From: an uncultured Pseudomonadota bacterium | GTDB lineage: Bacteria; Pseudomonadota; Gammaproteobacteria; Burkholderiales; SG8-39 | Reading direction: 5' to 3' | Assembly: GCA_903864555.1 (NCBI GenBank) | Contig: CAIPGJ010000835.1 | Span: forward strand, 1-5,528 | DNA: 5,528 nt | In this document: positions 1 to 5,462 of the stretch, piece after piece | How the letters are laid out: the number at the start of each line of letters is the position of its first letter | How positions within the stretch are numbered: the first letter of the stretch is position 1 | Made by a program: the position numbers and the translations under genes | The notes under the pieces: generated by a model | What the model was told of the DNA's origin: nothing | Database searches by the model: none | The model's input: only the letters and a program-made list of their open reading frames with translations

Positions 1-830
1 GCCGAATGGCAGTCATGCGGAATGAAGGTGCGCGTGCACACGCCGCTGCCGGACTTCGGGGGCGCGATCAGGCACATCTTGGGCACCACCATTTTCGTCA
101 CATCGCCCAGGTTCATCAGCGGCCCCAGCTTCAGGCGTATCGATTCCAGACGCGCCTTGAGTTCCGCATCGGCATTCAACTGGTCGCGCGTCTCGTAGCC
201 GGTGCGTCCCAGGTCGGCGGCCCGAAGCAGCACCACCGGCATGCCATTGTCGATGCAGGTGACCTCCACACCGTCAACCACGTCGAGCACGCGGCCGGTG
301 GGCAGCAGCTTCTTGCACACTGACCCGGCGGTGTCGAGGAAGTTGATCTTGATCGGCGCCGAGCTGCCGGGCACGCCATCGATGCGGGCATCGCCGTCAT
401 AGCGGATGCGCCCGCCGGGGGTCTGCAGGATGACGTCGCACAGCATGTCGGTGTTGACGGTGAGGATGCGCAGCGTGGTCTCCTCGCCTTTGGCTTTCAC
501 CAGCCCGCGCTCCAGCGCGAAGGGGCCGACGGCGGCCAGCATGTTGCCGCAGTTGGGCGTGTAGTCCACGCGCGACTCGTCGATCATCACCTGGCCGAAC
601 AGGAAATCGAGGTCAACGCCGGGGCGCTTCGAGCGCGACACGATGCCGATCTTGCTGGTCAGCGGATCGGCGCCGCCCAGGCCGTCGATCTGGCGGTCAT
701 CGGGCGAGCCCATGGCGGCCAGCAGCACACGGTCGCGCAGGGCCGGGTCTTCGGGCAGGTCCGATTCGAGGAAGAACGGTCCGCGCGAGGTGCCGCCGCG
801 CATGAACAGGCAGGGTATGGCAGTTTGCAT
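1..830 (-). CDS. PrpF/GalD-family 4-oxalomesaconate tautomerase (3' end outside window)
   Basis: 276 codons are visible, read leftward from ATG at 828-830; the frame is still open at base 1, so the last part (family members run about 350-360 residues) is missing. The protein begins MQTAIPCLFMRGGTSRG, the typical PrpF-family N-terminus, and continues with QIDGLGGADPLTSK (47-60) and TPNCGNMLAAVGPFALERG (91-109). This family has the two-domain diaminopimelate-epimerase fold. Lys60 and Cys94 are 34 residues apart, like the Lys66/Cys100 pair reported for LigU, which shifts the double bond of 4-oxalomesaconate in protocatechuate 4,5-cleavage. GalD does the equivalent tautomerisation in gallate breakdown. 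The GGADPLTSK and NCGN blocks look more GalD-like than methylaconitate-PrpF-like, but 2-methylaconitate isomerase or another allylic isomerase remains possible. It is cytoplasmic and the last visible gene of the operon. The start is fixed by AGGAG 6 bases upstream. Confidence 0.9.
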   Translation of the reverse strand, partial: MQTAIPCLFMRGGTSRGPFFLESDLPEDPALRDRVLLAAMGSPDDRQIDGLGGADPLTSKIGIVSRSKRPGVDLDFLFGQVMIDESRVDYTPNCGNMLAAVGPFALERGLVKAKGEETTLRILTVNTDMLCDVILQTPGGRIRYDGDARIDGVPGSSAPIKINFLDTAGSVCKKLLPTGRVLDVVDGVEVTCIDNGMPVVLLRAADLGRTGYETRDQLNADAELKARLESIRLKLGPLMNLGDVTKMVVPKMCLIAPPKSGSGVCTRTFIPHDCHS

Positions 831-836
831 GAGGAT

Positions 837-841
837 CTCCT
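837..841 (-). promoter_or_regulatory. Shine-Dalgarno of the PrpF/GalD-like gene
   Basis: AGGAG on the minus strand, 6 bases before the ATG at 828-830. It supports translation starting at MQTAIP. Confidence 0.8.
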
Positions 842-851
842 GGGGGGCTGC

Positions 852-879
852 CGGCCACGGGCATCGCTGTCCGTGGCCG
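852..879 (-). promoter_or_regulatory. Intercistronic hairpin between receptor and tautomerase genes
   Basis: CGGCCACGG (852-860) and CCGTGGCCG (871-879) are perfect inverted copies separated by 10 bases, in the 77-bp gap between the Bug stop and the PrpF/GalD-like start. In the minus-strand transcript no U-run follows the stem; the sequence runs into C-rich bases and the next Shine-Dalgarno. It is therefore not a standard intrinsic terminator. Stable hairpins just after a binding-protein gene commonly protect the upstream mRNA or lower downstream expression, so that the receptor is made in excess. That role is inference here. Confidence 0.65.
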
Positions 880-907
880 CATCAGAGGATGAGGCGATTC
901 CGTGGTG

Positions 908-1918
908 TCATTCTTTCTTGATGCCGGCGATGCGTGCCGCCTCGCGGGAATTTTCGTAGTCCTGGCGGATGAAGGCGCCGAAGCCGGCCGGTGTCATCTG
1001 TTCGGGCGTCGCCATGTCGGCGCCCAATTCCCTGAACTTGTCGATGGTGGCCGGCGTGCGCAGGGTGGTCAGCAAGGCAGACTGCAATCGCGCCATGACA
1101 TCCGCCGGCACGCCAGTGGGGGCGAGGATGCCGATATAGCTGCCGGCCAGAAAATCCTTCACGCCACTTTCGATCATGGTGGGCACATCGCTGGCGAGAT
1201 CGCTGCGGCGGGCCGACGCGACAGCGACAAATCGCAGCTTGCCGGCACGATGGAAAGGCGCCGCCGAGGAAAATTCGGTCATCGCTCCCTGCACCGTACC
1301 CGCCATCAGGTCCGGCAGCATGGCACCGCCGCTCTTGTAAGGGATATGCACGAGCTTCGCGCCGGTCTGGGCATTGAAGCGCTCCAGCGTCAGGTGCGTG
1401 GCGCTGCCGATACCCGAGGTGGCGATGCCGACCTGCTGACGTTTGGACAACTCCACCAGTTCGGCGACATTGCGGGCCGGCACGCCCGGATTGATCACCA
1501 GTGCATGCGGCACGATGCTGGTCATGCCCACAGGCACAAAATCCTTGAGCGGGTCATAGCCCGGATTCAACTGCACGAAAGGATTAACAGTGAGCGGCCC
1601 GTTCGATCCGGACAGCAGCGTGTAGCCATCGGGCGCCGCGCGGGCCACCTGGCCTGCACCAACCCCGCCACCCGCCCCCGCCCGGTTATCCACCAGTACC
1701 GGCTGGCCCAGCGCCTGGGCCATGCCGGTGGCCACCAGCCGGCCCACGATGTCGGCATTGCCACCTGGGGCGAAGGGCACCACCAGCCTTATCGGCCGTT
1801 CCGGATAGGCGGCCCAGGCGCTGCGCGGCAACAGGGACAGCAGGGGCACGGCGGCCATGGCCTTGATCGCGGTGCGGCGCATGGGTGAGTACATGCCGGG
1901 CTTGATGGTTGACTTCAT
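908..1918 (-). CDS. Bug-family (TctC-type) periplasmic solute-binding receptor
   Basis: 336 residues, a usual length for the Bug receptors of tripartite tricarboxylate transporters (TTT). These capture carboxylates in the periplasm for a TctA/TctB membrane pair; no such pair is visible here, and orphan Bug genes are common in Burkholderiales. The signal peptide has RR at 14-15, a hydrophobic run at 20-30 and probable cleavage after SAWA (33-36). The mature protein opens with YPERPIRLVVPFAPGG and keeps family landmarks: ADIVGR with Asp56, DNRAGAGGGVGA (77-88), APDGYTLL (95-102), and a HIPYKSGG-type segment mid-protein. Asp56 lies in the loop that contacts a ligand carboxylate in Bug structures. 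The RRTAIK segment partly resembles a twin-arginine signal. AGGAGG 5 bases upstream fixes the ATG at 1916-1918, rather than internal Met9 or Met13. It lies 45 bp after the hydrolase gene, so it is co-transcribed. The ligand is unknown; an aromatic or tricarboxylic acid fits the neighbours. Confidence 0.95.
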   Translation of the reverse strand: MKSTIKPGMYSPMRRTAIKAMAAVPLLSLLPRSAWAAYPERPIRLVVPFAPGGNADIVGRLVATGMAQALGQPVLVDNRAGAGGGVGAGQVARAAPDGYTLLSGSNGPLTVNPFVQLNPGYDPLKDFVPVGMTSIVPHALVINPGVPARNVAELVELSKRQQVGIATSGIGSATHLTLERFNAQTGAKLVHIPYKSGGAMLPDLMAGTVQGAMTEFSSAAPFHRAGKLRFVAVASARRSDLASDVPTMIESGVKDFLAGSYIGILAPTGVPADVMARLQSALLTTLRTPATIDKFRELGADMATPEQMTPAGFGAFIRQDYENSREAARIAGIKKE

Positions 1919-1921
1919 GAA

Positions 1922-1935
1922 ATCCTCCTCAGGAT
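1922..1935 (-). promoter_or_regulatory. Shine-Dalgarno of the Bug gene inside a small inverted repeat
   Basis: The minus strand carries AGGAGG (1924-1929) 5 bases before the receptor ATG. The same bases form part of a short dyad, ATCCT / AGGAT with a 4-base loop (1922-1926 and 1931-1935), so the ribosome site could be partly paired in the mRNA. The Shine-Dalgarno call is strong; the folding is only a possibility, since 5 bp is a weak stem. Confidence 0.7.
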
Positions 1936-1963
1936 CAATTCGCTACGGGGCTGGTCGGTGAAA

Positions 1964-2659
1964 TCAGGCGGGATGGGCTTTCTGCAGGAAAGCCAGGGTG
2001 CTGGCATGGGCGGCTTCCGCAGCCTCTTTGACGTAGACAGGGGGACGCGCCTCGTTGGCGAATGCGTGTCCGGCCTGATGGATGTGAATGTCCGCCGCGG
2101 GCACGCCCTGGCGCACGGCCTCGATCACCTCGGGCGGCGAATTCGGATCGCTGGCGCCGAAATGGAATTGCATCGGGCACTGCACCGCCTTGCCCGACTG
2201 GCCAAGCGCGGCCATGTGTGCCGGCAGTGCCGTGCCGTAAAAGGCCACCGAGGCACGCAGACGGAACTCCCCGGCACAGCGCAGCGCCAGCCCACCACCC
2301 CAGCAAAAGCCGATGATGGAAACCCCCTGCCCACGCTCCAGGTGCGCCACCGCAGCGGCGATGTCGAGCAGGGTCTTGGCCTTGTCCAGGCTGTTCATGG
2401 TCTCGCGTCCGCGATCCGGCTCACCGAAGGGGATCAGGGTTCCGGGTGCCGCCCGATCAAACAGTGCCGGCACCAGAACATCGAAACCCTGGCGGGCATA
2501 GGCGCACGCGACCCCCTTCAACTGGTCTGTCACGCCGAAGATTTCCTGCAGGATCACGATGCCGCCGCGTCGCGCGCCGGTTGCAGCGACCTCGAAGGCC
2601 TCGAAGCTGAATCCGTCTGCGGCCTTCAAATGCATCATGGCACCATTGCTGTCTGTCAC
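1964..2659 (-). CDS. Dienelactone hydrolase family protein
   Basis: A 231-residue cytoplasmic alpha/beta hydrolase, the normal size for the family, whose founding member opens dienelactone to maleylacetate in chlorocatechol breakdown. The catalytic set is visible: LQEIFGV with Glu39, the nucleophile elbow GFCWGGG with Cys119, GASDP with Asp171, and AGHAF with His198. These match Glu36, Cys123, Asp171 and His202 of the Pseudomonas enzyme. Arg83 may correspond to substrate-binding Arg81. The classical Arg four residues after the His is Asn202 here, with Arg205 nearby, so the substrate is probably not the classical dienelactone; a related lactone or ester is inferred. The GTG at 2657-2659 is preferred because AGGAG lies 5 bases upstream. 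An in-frame GTG 21 bases earlier (2680) would place that site inside the gene. It is the first gene of the operon, divergent from the LysR gene. Confidence 0.92.
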   Translation of the reverse strand: MTDSNGAMMHLKAADGFSFEAFEVAATGARRGGIVILQEIFGVTDQLKGVACAYARQGFDVLVPALFDRAAPGTLIPFGEPDRGRETMNSLDKAKTLLDIAAAVAHLERGQGVSIIGFCWGGGLALRCAGEFRLRASVAFYGTALPAHMAALGQSGKAVQCPMQFHFGASDPNSPPEVIEAVRQGVPAADIHIHQAGHAFANEARPPVYVKEAAEAAHASTLAFLQKAHPA

Positions 2660-2664
2660 GCTGT

Positions 2665-2669
2665 CTCCT
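2665..2669 (-). promoter_or_regulatory. Shine-Dalgarno that decides the GTG start of the hydrolase
   Basis: AGGAG on the minus strand with a 5-base gap to the GTG at 2657-2659. The longer in-frame start at 2680 has no comparable site upstream, so the shorter protein is preferred. Confidence 0.75.
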
Positions 2670-2792
2670 CGCTGTGTCACTGTGCCGCTGTACTTGTGCA
2701 GGCTGCGTCCGGGTCCGCGCCGGTGGTCCCGGCAGTGGCGTGAACGCGCTCAGGCCGGCATTGTTGGGCCGTGGCGGACAAATGGAAATAGC

Positions 2793-2798
2793 ATTATC
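2793..2798 (-). promoter_or_regulatory. Possible -10 element of the catabolic operon
   Basis: GATAAT on the minus strand matches the sigma-70 -10 consensus at 5 of 6 bases, in the only AT-rich part of the divergent region. No convincing -35 is seen 16-18 bases upstream, which is usual for promoters needing a LysR-type activator. It would give a leader of roughly 125 bases before the hydrolase GTG. It overlaps the left arm of the LysR-type dyad. Confidence 0.35.
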
Positions 2799-2811
2799 TG
2801 ACTACTAGATA
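2795..2811. promoter_or_regulatory. Probable LysR-type regulator binding site (ATC-N9-GAT dyad)
   Basis: TATCT (2795-2799) and AGATA (2807-2811) are perfect inverted arms around a 7-base spacer. The dyad contains both ATC-N9-GAT and the wider T-N11-A pattern typical of LysR-family sites. It lies 62 bp before the LysR gene start and 136 bp from the hydrolase start, where such regulators usually bind to control a divergent operon and themselves. GATATATC (2808-2815), an 8-bp palindrome, overlaps the right arm and could extend the site. The motif is seen directly; which protein binds is inference. Confidence 0.6.
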
Positions 2812-2828
2812 TATCATTTTTCTATAAC
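2798..2828 (+). promoter_or_regulatory. Possible promoter of the LysR gene
   Basis: TATAAC (2823-2828) matches the -10 consensus at 5 of 6. CTGACT (2798-2803) matches -35 at 4 of 6, with a long 19-base spacing. The -35-like hexamer lies inside the LysR-type dyad, so bound regulator would block it, consistent with the negative autoregulation common in this family. Confidence 0.3.
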
Positions 2829-2872
2829 TCGTCTTCGCTGCCTCACCCACCTCCATTTGACGGCCCGCATCC

Positions 2873-3826
2873 ATGGACATCCGCCAGCTCGAATACTTCG
2901 TGCACGTCGCAGAACTGGGCAGCTTCACCCGCGCAGCGACGCTGCTGTCCATCGCCCAGCCCGCGCTCAGCCGCCAGGTCCGCTTGCTGGAGACTGAACT
3001 CAAGCAGACCCTGCTCTACCGCAACGGCCGTGGCGTCAGCATGACCGATGCCGGCAAGCGCCTGGTCGAGCATGCGCGCGGCATCCTGCAGCAGGTGGAC
3101 CGGGCACGCGACGAACTGGCGCGCGAGGCCGGCACCCCGGTGGGACGCGTCATCGTGGCGGCCCCACCCAGCGTGGAGAAATTCCTGACTGTGCCGCTGG
3201 TGAAGAATTTCCGGACCCGCTTCCCGGCCGCCAATCTGGCGATGATCGGCGGCCTGTCCTTCTACATCCTGGAATGGCTGGTAACCGGGCGCATCGACAT
3301 CGGCATCGCCTACAACCCGGCGCCTTCACCGGCACTGGAAACCATTCCCTTCCTTGAGGAGGAGCTATTCCTGATTTGTCCGGGCAAGATGGCGGGCAAA
3401 CAGACCGGCCGGCGCAGGCAGTCCGAGACCGGCGCCCTGCCCCTGCGTGATTTGCCGCGCCATCCGCTCATCATCCCCAGCCGGCCCAACGCCATCCGGA
3501 TGCGCGTGGAAACACAACTGGCATCGCTCGGCCTGAAACCGGAAGTGGCGCTGGAGATTGACGGGGTACCGGCCATCCTTGACCTGATGCTGGAAGGCTA
3601 TGGCTACGCGGTGCTGCCGATGAATGCCATCCGCGGCCAGCCACCCGGGCGTTTCATTGCCCGGCCATTCAGCAAGCCGCTCACCACCCATCTGGCCCTG
3701 GTGATCCCGGCGCAACGGCCTGGCACGCCACTGATGCGCATGACCCTCGACCTGATACGAGAGATCGGGCCAGACATCCTCTCGCCAAAACCACGGCGTG
3801 CGCCTGAGCCGGCCCGGACTGCATAG
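2873..3826 (+). CDS. LysR-type transcriptional regulator
   Basis: 317 residues, the standard LysR length. The N-terminus MDIRQLEYFVHVAELGSFTRAA leads into a winged helix-turn-helix (about residues 1-60, recognition segment around AQPALSRQVRLLE at 28-40), then a linker helix to about residue 85. The remainder is the periplasmic-binding-protein-like effector domain, with IDIGIAYNP and LPLRDLPRHPLIIPSRPN resembling the Nac/Cbl-like branch. A short Pro/Arg-rich tail (PKPRRAPEPARTA) ends the protein. It should act as a tetramer that binds DNA and responds to a pathway metabolite. It is divergent from the hydrolase-receptor-tautomerase operon across a 213-bp gap holding a matching dyad, so it is the likely regulator of that operon. 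The ATG has only a weak ribosome site, but MDIRQLEYF is the canonical family start. No terminator hairpin is evident in the following 111 bp. Confidence 0.96.
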   Translation: MDIRQLEYFVHVAELGSFTRAATLLSIAQPALSRQVRLLETELKQTLLYRNGRGVSMTDAGKRLVEHARGILQQVDRARDELAREAGTPVGRVIVAAPPSVEKFLTVPLVKNFRTRFPAANLAMIGGLSFYILEWLVTGRIDIGIAYNPAPSPALETIPFLEEELFLICPGKMAGKQTGRRRQSETGALPLRDLPRHPLIIPSRPNAIRMRVETQLASLGLKPEVALEIDGVPAILDLMLEGYGYAVLPMNAIRGQPPGRFIARPFSKPLTTHLALVIPAQRPGTPLMRMTLDLIREIGPDILSPKPRRAPEPARTA

Positions 3827-3920
3827 CGCCAACCAGGCTCGCCACCAGAACCCTGCTGACCTGTCCTCAGGCTTTCCCCGATAGCCCTTCGTCCCACACG
3901 CGTTTAATGTTTCGTCCTAC

Positions 3921-3926
3921 GGGAGG
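3921..3926 (+). promoter_or_regulatory. Shine-Dalgarno-like GGGAGG before the FtsH-like gene
   Basis: GGGAGG lies 11 bases before an in-frame ATT (3938) and 32 bases before an in-frame TTG (3959). No ATG, GTG or closer TTG exists in the FtsH-like frame between the upstream in-frame stop (TAA, 3905-3907) and ATG 4136, which lies beyond the first membrane segment. The site therefore looks like a surviving ribosome site for a start codon that is rare (ATT) or has been lost. Confidence 0.45.
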
Positions 3927-3937
3927 CTACATCGGTC

Positions 3938-5235
3938 ATTGCGATCAAAGGCACAGCCTTGCTCGACACCCTCATCAAGTACAAACGCTCCCTGAAGCGC
4001 GCCTCCGCGGCACTGGCTGTCGCCGCCTCCCTCACTCTGGCCTGGTTCACCATCCACGCGCCGACTCCCGGCCGCCATACGCTGGTGGTGCAGGTGGAAC
4101 AGGACTCCGGGAGCTACTTCGCCACTGAGCGAAACATGAACAGCCTGGCCCGCGACGCCCGCTCAGGCAGTGCCGATGGCATCGGCCTCACGCCACGCTA
4201 TGCCCTGGTCAACCTGAAAGGCGGCGATACCTACTACGTCCGCATCGAACATCAGGGCGGCCTGCTCAATGAGCTGCTGCGTGACACACCGGCCGGCACC
4301 ACCGTGTTCTCCCTGGAGGATGTGCAACCGTCGGCCGCGCCCATCACCGGCTTCCTGCAGCGCATGAATCCGGCCTGGTTGTCGCTGCTCGGGCCGCTGC
4401 TCATCCTCTACATGATCATCATGATGCGACCCGGCCGCGGCTCGGGCGGGCTGTTTCGCACCGCCACGCACCCGGTAACCCGCTTCGGTGACGTGATCGG
4501 CCAGATCGAGGCCAAGGATGCGCTGCAGGACATCGTGGCTTACCTGCGCAACCCGCTGCGTTTCGCCGAGCTGGGTGCCAAGGCGCCTCGCGGCGTGGTG
4601 CTGGAAGACCACATGGGCTGCGGCAAGACTTTGCTCGCCCGCGCGGTGGCCGGTGAAGTCGGCGTGCCCTTCATCACGCTCTCCGGCAGCGACTTCAGCG
4701 ACATGTTCCTGGGCGTTGGCCTGCGCCGGGTGAAGAAGCTGTTCGCCCTGGCCCGCACCCAGGCGCCCTGTGTCATCTTCATCGACGGCATCGGCCGGCG
4801 CTCCTGCGGAGGCGGTGGCGGCCCCGGCGAAACCGAGAACAACCGCATCATCAATGCCCTGCTGGTGGCGCTGGACGGCTTCTCGCAGACCTCGGGCATC
4901 ATCGTGCTGGGCGCCACCAACAACATCCACAACATCGACCCGGCCCTGATCCGTCCCGGCCGCTTTGATCGCAGCTGCCAGGTGGAACTGCCCGACGTGG
5001 ACGAACGCGAAGCGCTGTTCGAGCTGTATGCCGGCAGCCTGCGCACCGCACGCCGGCACTGCTGGCCGACCACCGCAACGCACTGGAGGCGCTCACCGCA
5101 GCATTGCTGGAGCACGCAACGCTCGGCGGTCATGTCGTGGCCGAATGCCTGGCGGGCAACCCCATCCTCAGCCAGCCAGCGCTGCAGCAGGCACTGGCGG
5201 CCCGAACCGCGAATTGCGTCGTACCGGATGGATGA
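3938..5235 (+). pseudogene. Decayed FtsH-like membrane AAA+ protease gene, no protease domain
   Basis: One frame (codons at 3938, 3941 and so on) is open for about 370 codons with FtsH architecture. Counting from ATT 3938: a membrane segment at about 22-39, a periplasmic insert at 40-140, a second membrane segment at 146-163, then an AAA+ core. Intact parts are the Walker lysine and threonine (K230, T231), the pore motif SDFSDMFLGVG, the sensor region GATNN and the arginine-finger motif RPGRFDR (339-345). Defects: there is no standard start; Walker A is DHMGCGKT instead of GPPGTGKT; Walker B is IFIDGIG instead of IFIDEID, so the catalytic Glu is Gly284. At about 5045-5059 homology jumps to another frame that resembles only the FtsH C-terminal helix. 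The AAA+ lid and the M41 zinc domain (HExxH) are absent. FtsH proteins usually exceed 600 residues. A pseudogene is most likely; a non-proteolytic FtsH-like protein is the alternative. Confidence 0.78.
5050..5235 (+). pseudogene. Frame-shifted C-terminal remnant of the FtsH-like gene
   Basis: In the frame with codons at 5050, 5053 and so on, the sequence reads TPALLADHRNALEALTAALL, then EHATLGGHVVAECLAG, and ends with TGA at 5233-5235. This resembles the helix near the C-terminus of M41 proteases (pattern xLLxxNRxxLxxLAxxLLExETL). It follows the AAA+ core directly but in a different frame, so the roughly 270-300 codons normally between them appear to have been deleted, changing the frame. The match is from memory of the family pattern, not from a search. 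Confidence 0.6.
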
Positions 5236-5272
5236 ACCCTGCGGGCCGGGAGGCGTGCAGGGAGGGGTCGGA

Positions 5273-5297
5273 GGGGGAGCCCAAAGCGGGCTCCCCC
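5273..5297 (+). terminator. GC-rich terminator-like hairpin after the FtsH-like gene
   Basis: GGGGGAGCCC (5273-5282) and GGGCTCCCCC (5288-5297) form a perfect 10-bp stem with a 5-base loop, 38 bases after the TGA of the FtsH C-terminal remnant. No T-run follows on either strand, so termination would rest on stem strength. Its position just after that stop supports 5235 as the original gene end. Confidence 0.6.
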
Positions 5298-5372
5298 GGT
5301 CTGGCTCAAGCCCAATTCGATTCCCGGCAAATCGGATTTCTCGAACCAAAGGTCTACTTAATTCGAATGGCG

Positions 5373-5398
5373 CAACAATACCCCTTCGCCTATTGTTG
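5373..5398. promoter_or_regulatory. Inverted repeat, possible operator of the universal stress gene
   Basis: CAACAATA (5373-5380) and TATTGTTG (5391-5398) are perfect inverted arms separated by 10 bases, 65 bp before the universal stress protein ATG, in an AT-richer stretch that should hold its promoter. The arm-centre spacing of 18 bp is close to two helical turns, as for a dimeric regulator. It does not match the FNR/ANR box (TTGAT-N4-ATCAA). No confident -35/-10 pair could be assigned. Confidence 0.45.
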
Positions 5399-5452
5399 GA
5401 ATTAGTCCTACTGGCAATTCGTTGCATGTGGAGGTTGCCAAGCGATATCACG

Positions 5453-5456
5453 GGAG
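5453..5456 (+). promoter_or_regulatory. Shine-Dalgarno of the universal stress protein gene
   Basis: GGAG, within CGGGAGA, lies 6 bases before the ATG at 5463-5465 and supports that start. Confidence 0.7.
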
Positions 5457-5462
5457 ACCTGC

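Noticed and set aside
902..1888. A 328-codon plus-strand open frame opposite the Bug receptor
   Set aside because: Its translation is rich in His, Arg and Gly with no family pattern, while the minus strand encodes a full Bug receptor with signal peptide and ribosome site. It is a shadow frame.
1958..2743. A 261-codon plus-strand open frame opposite the hydrolase
   Set aside because: The opposite strand carries a complete dienelactone hydrolase with its catalytic residues; this frame shows no domain and runs across the divergent promoter side.
2760..2783. ATTGT ... ACAAAT imperfect dyad left of the LysR-type box, considered as a second regulator site
   Set aside because: The arms are short with a 13-base GC-rich spacer and do not fit T-N11-A. 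The 8-mer ATTGTTGG shared with 5392-5399 is also too short to link the two regions.
3916..3927. CCTACGGGAGGC, identical to the core of a conserved 16S rRNA segment
   Set aside because: The match stops after 12 bases and the flanks are not rRNA-like. It is a chance match over a ribosome-binding-type GGGAGG.
3907..4128. A 73-codon frame beginning at ATG 3907, before the FtsH-like gene
   Set aside because: Its composition is that of an out-of-frame read (His/Arg/Gly rich) and it overlaps the FtsH membrane-segment frame. The ribosome-like site lies inside it rather than before it.
5329..5339. AAATC-G-GATTT small palindrome after the hairpin
   Set aside because: Five-base arms in an AT-richer stretch are expected by chance, and nothing positions it relative to a promoter.
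4163..5451. Two long minus-strand open frames (about 303-306 codons) across the FtsH-like region
   Set aside because: They are antisense shadows of a GC-rich coding strand: low-complexity Ala/Arg/Ser/Pro-rich translations with no recognisable domain, overlapping each other and the plus-strand AAA+ homology.
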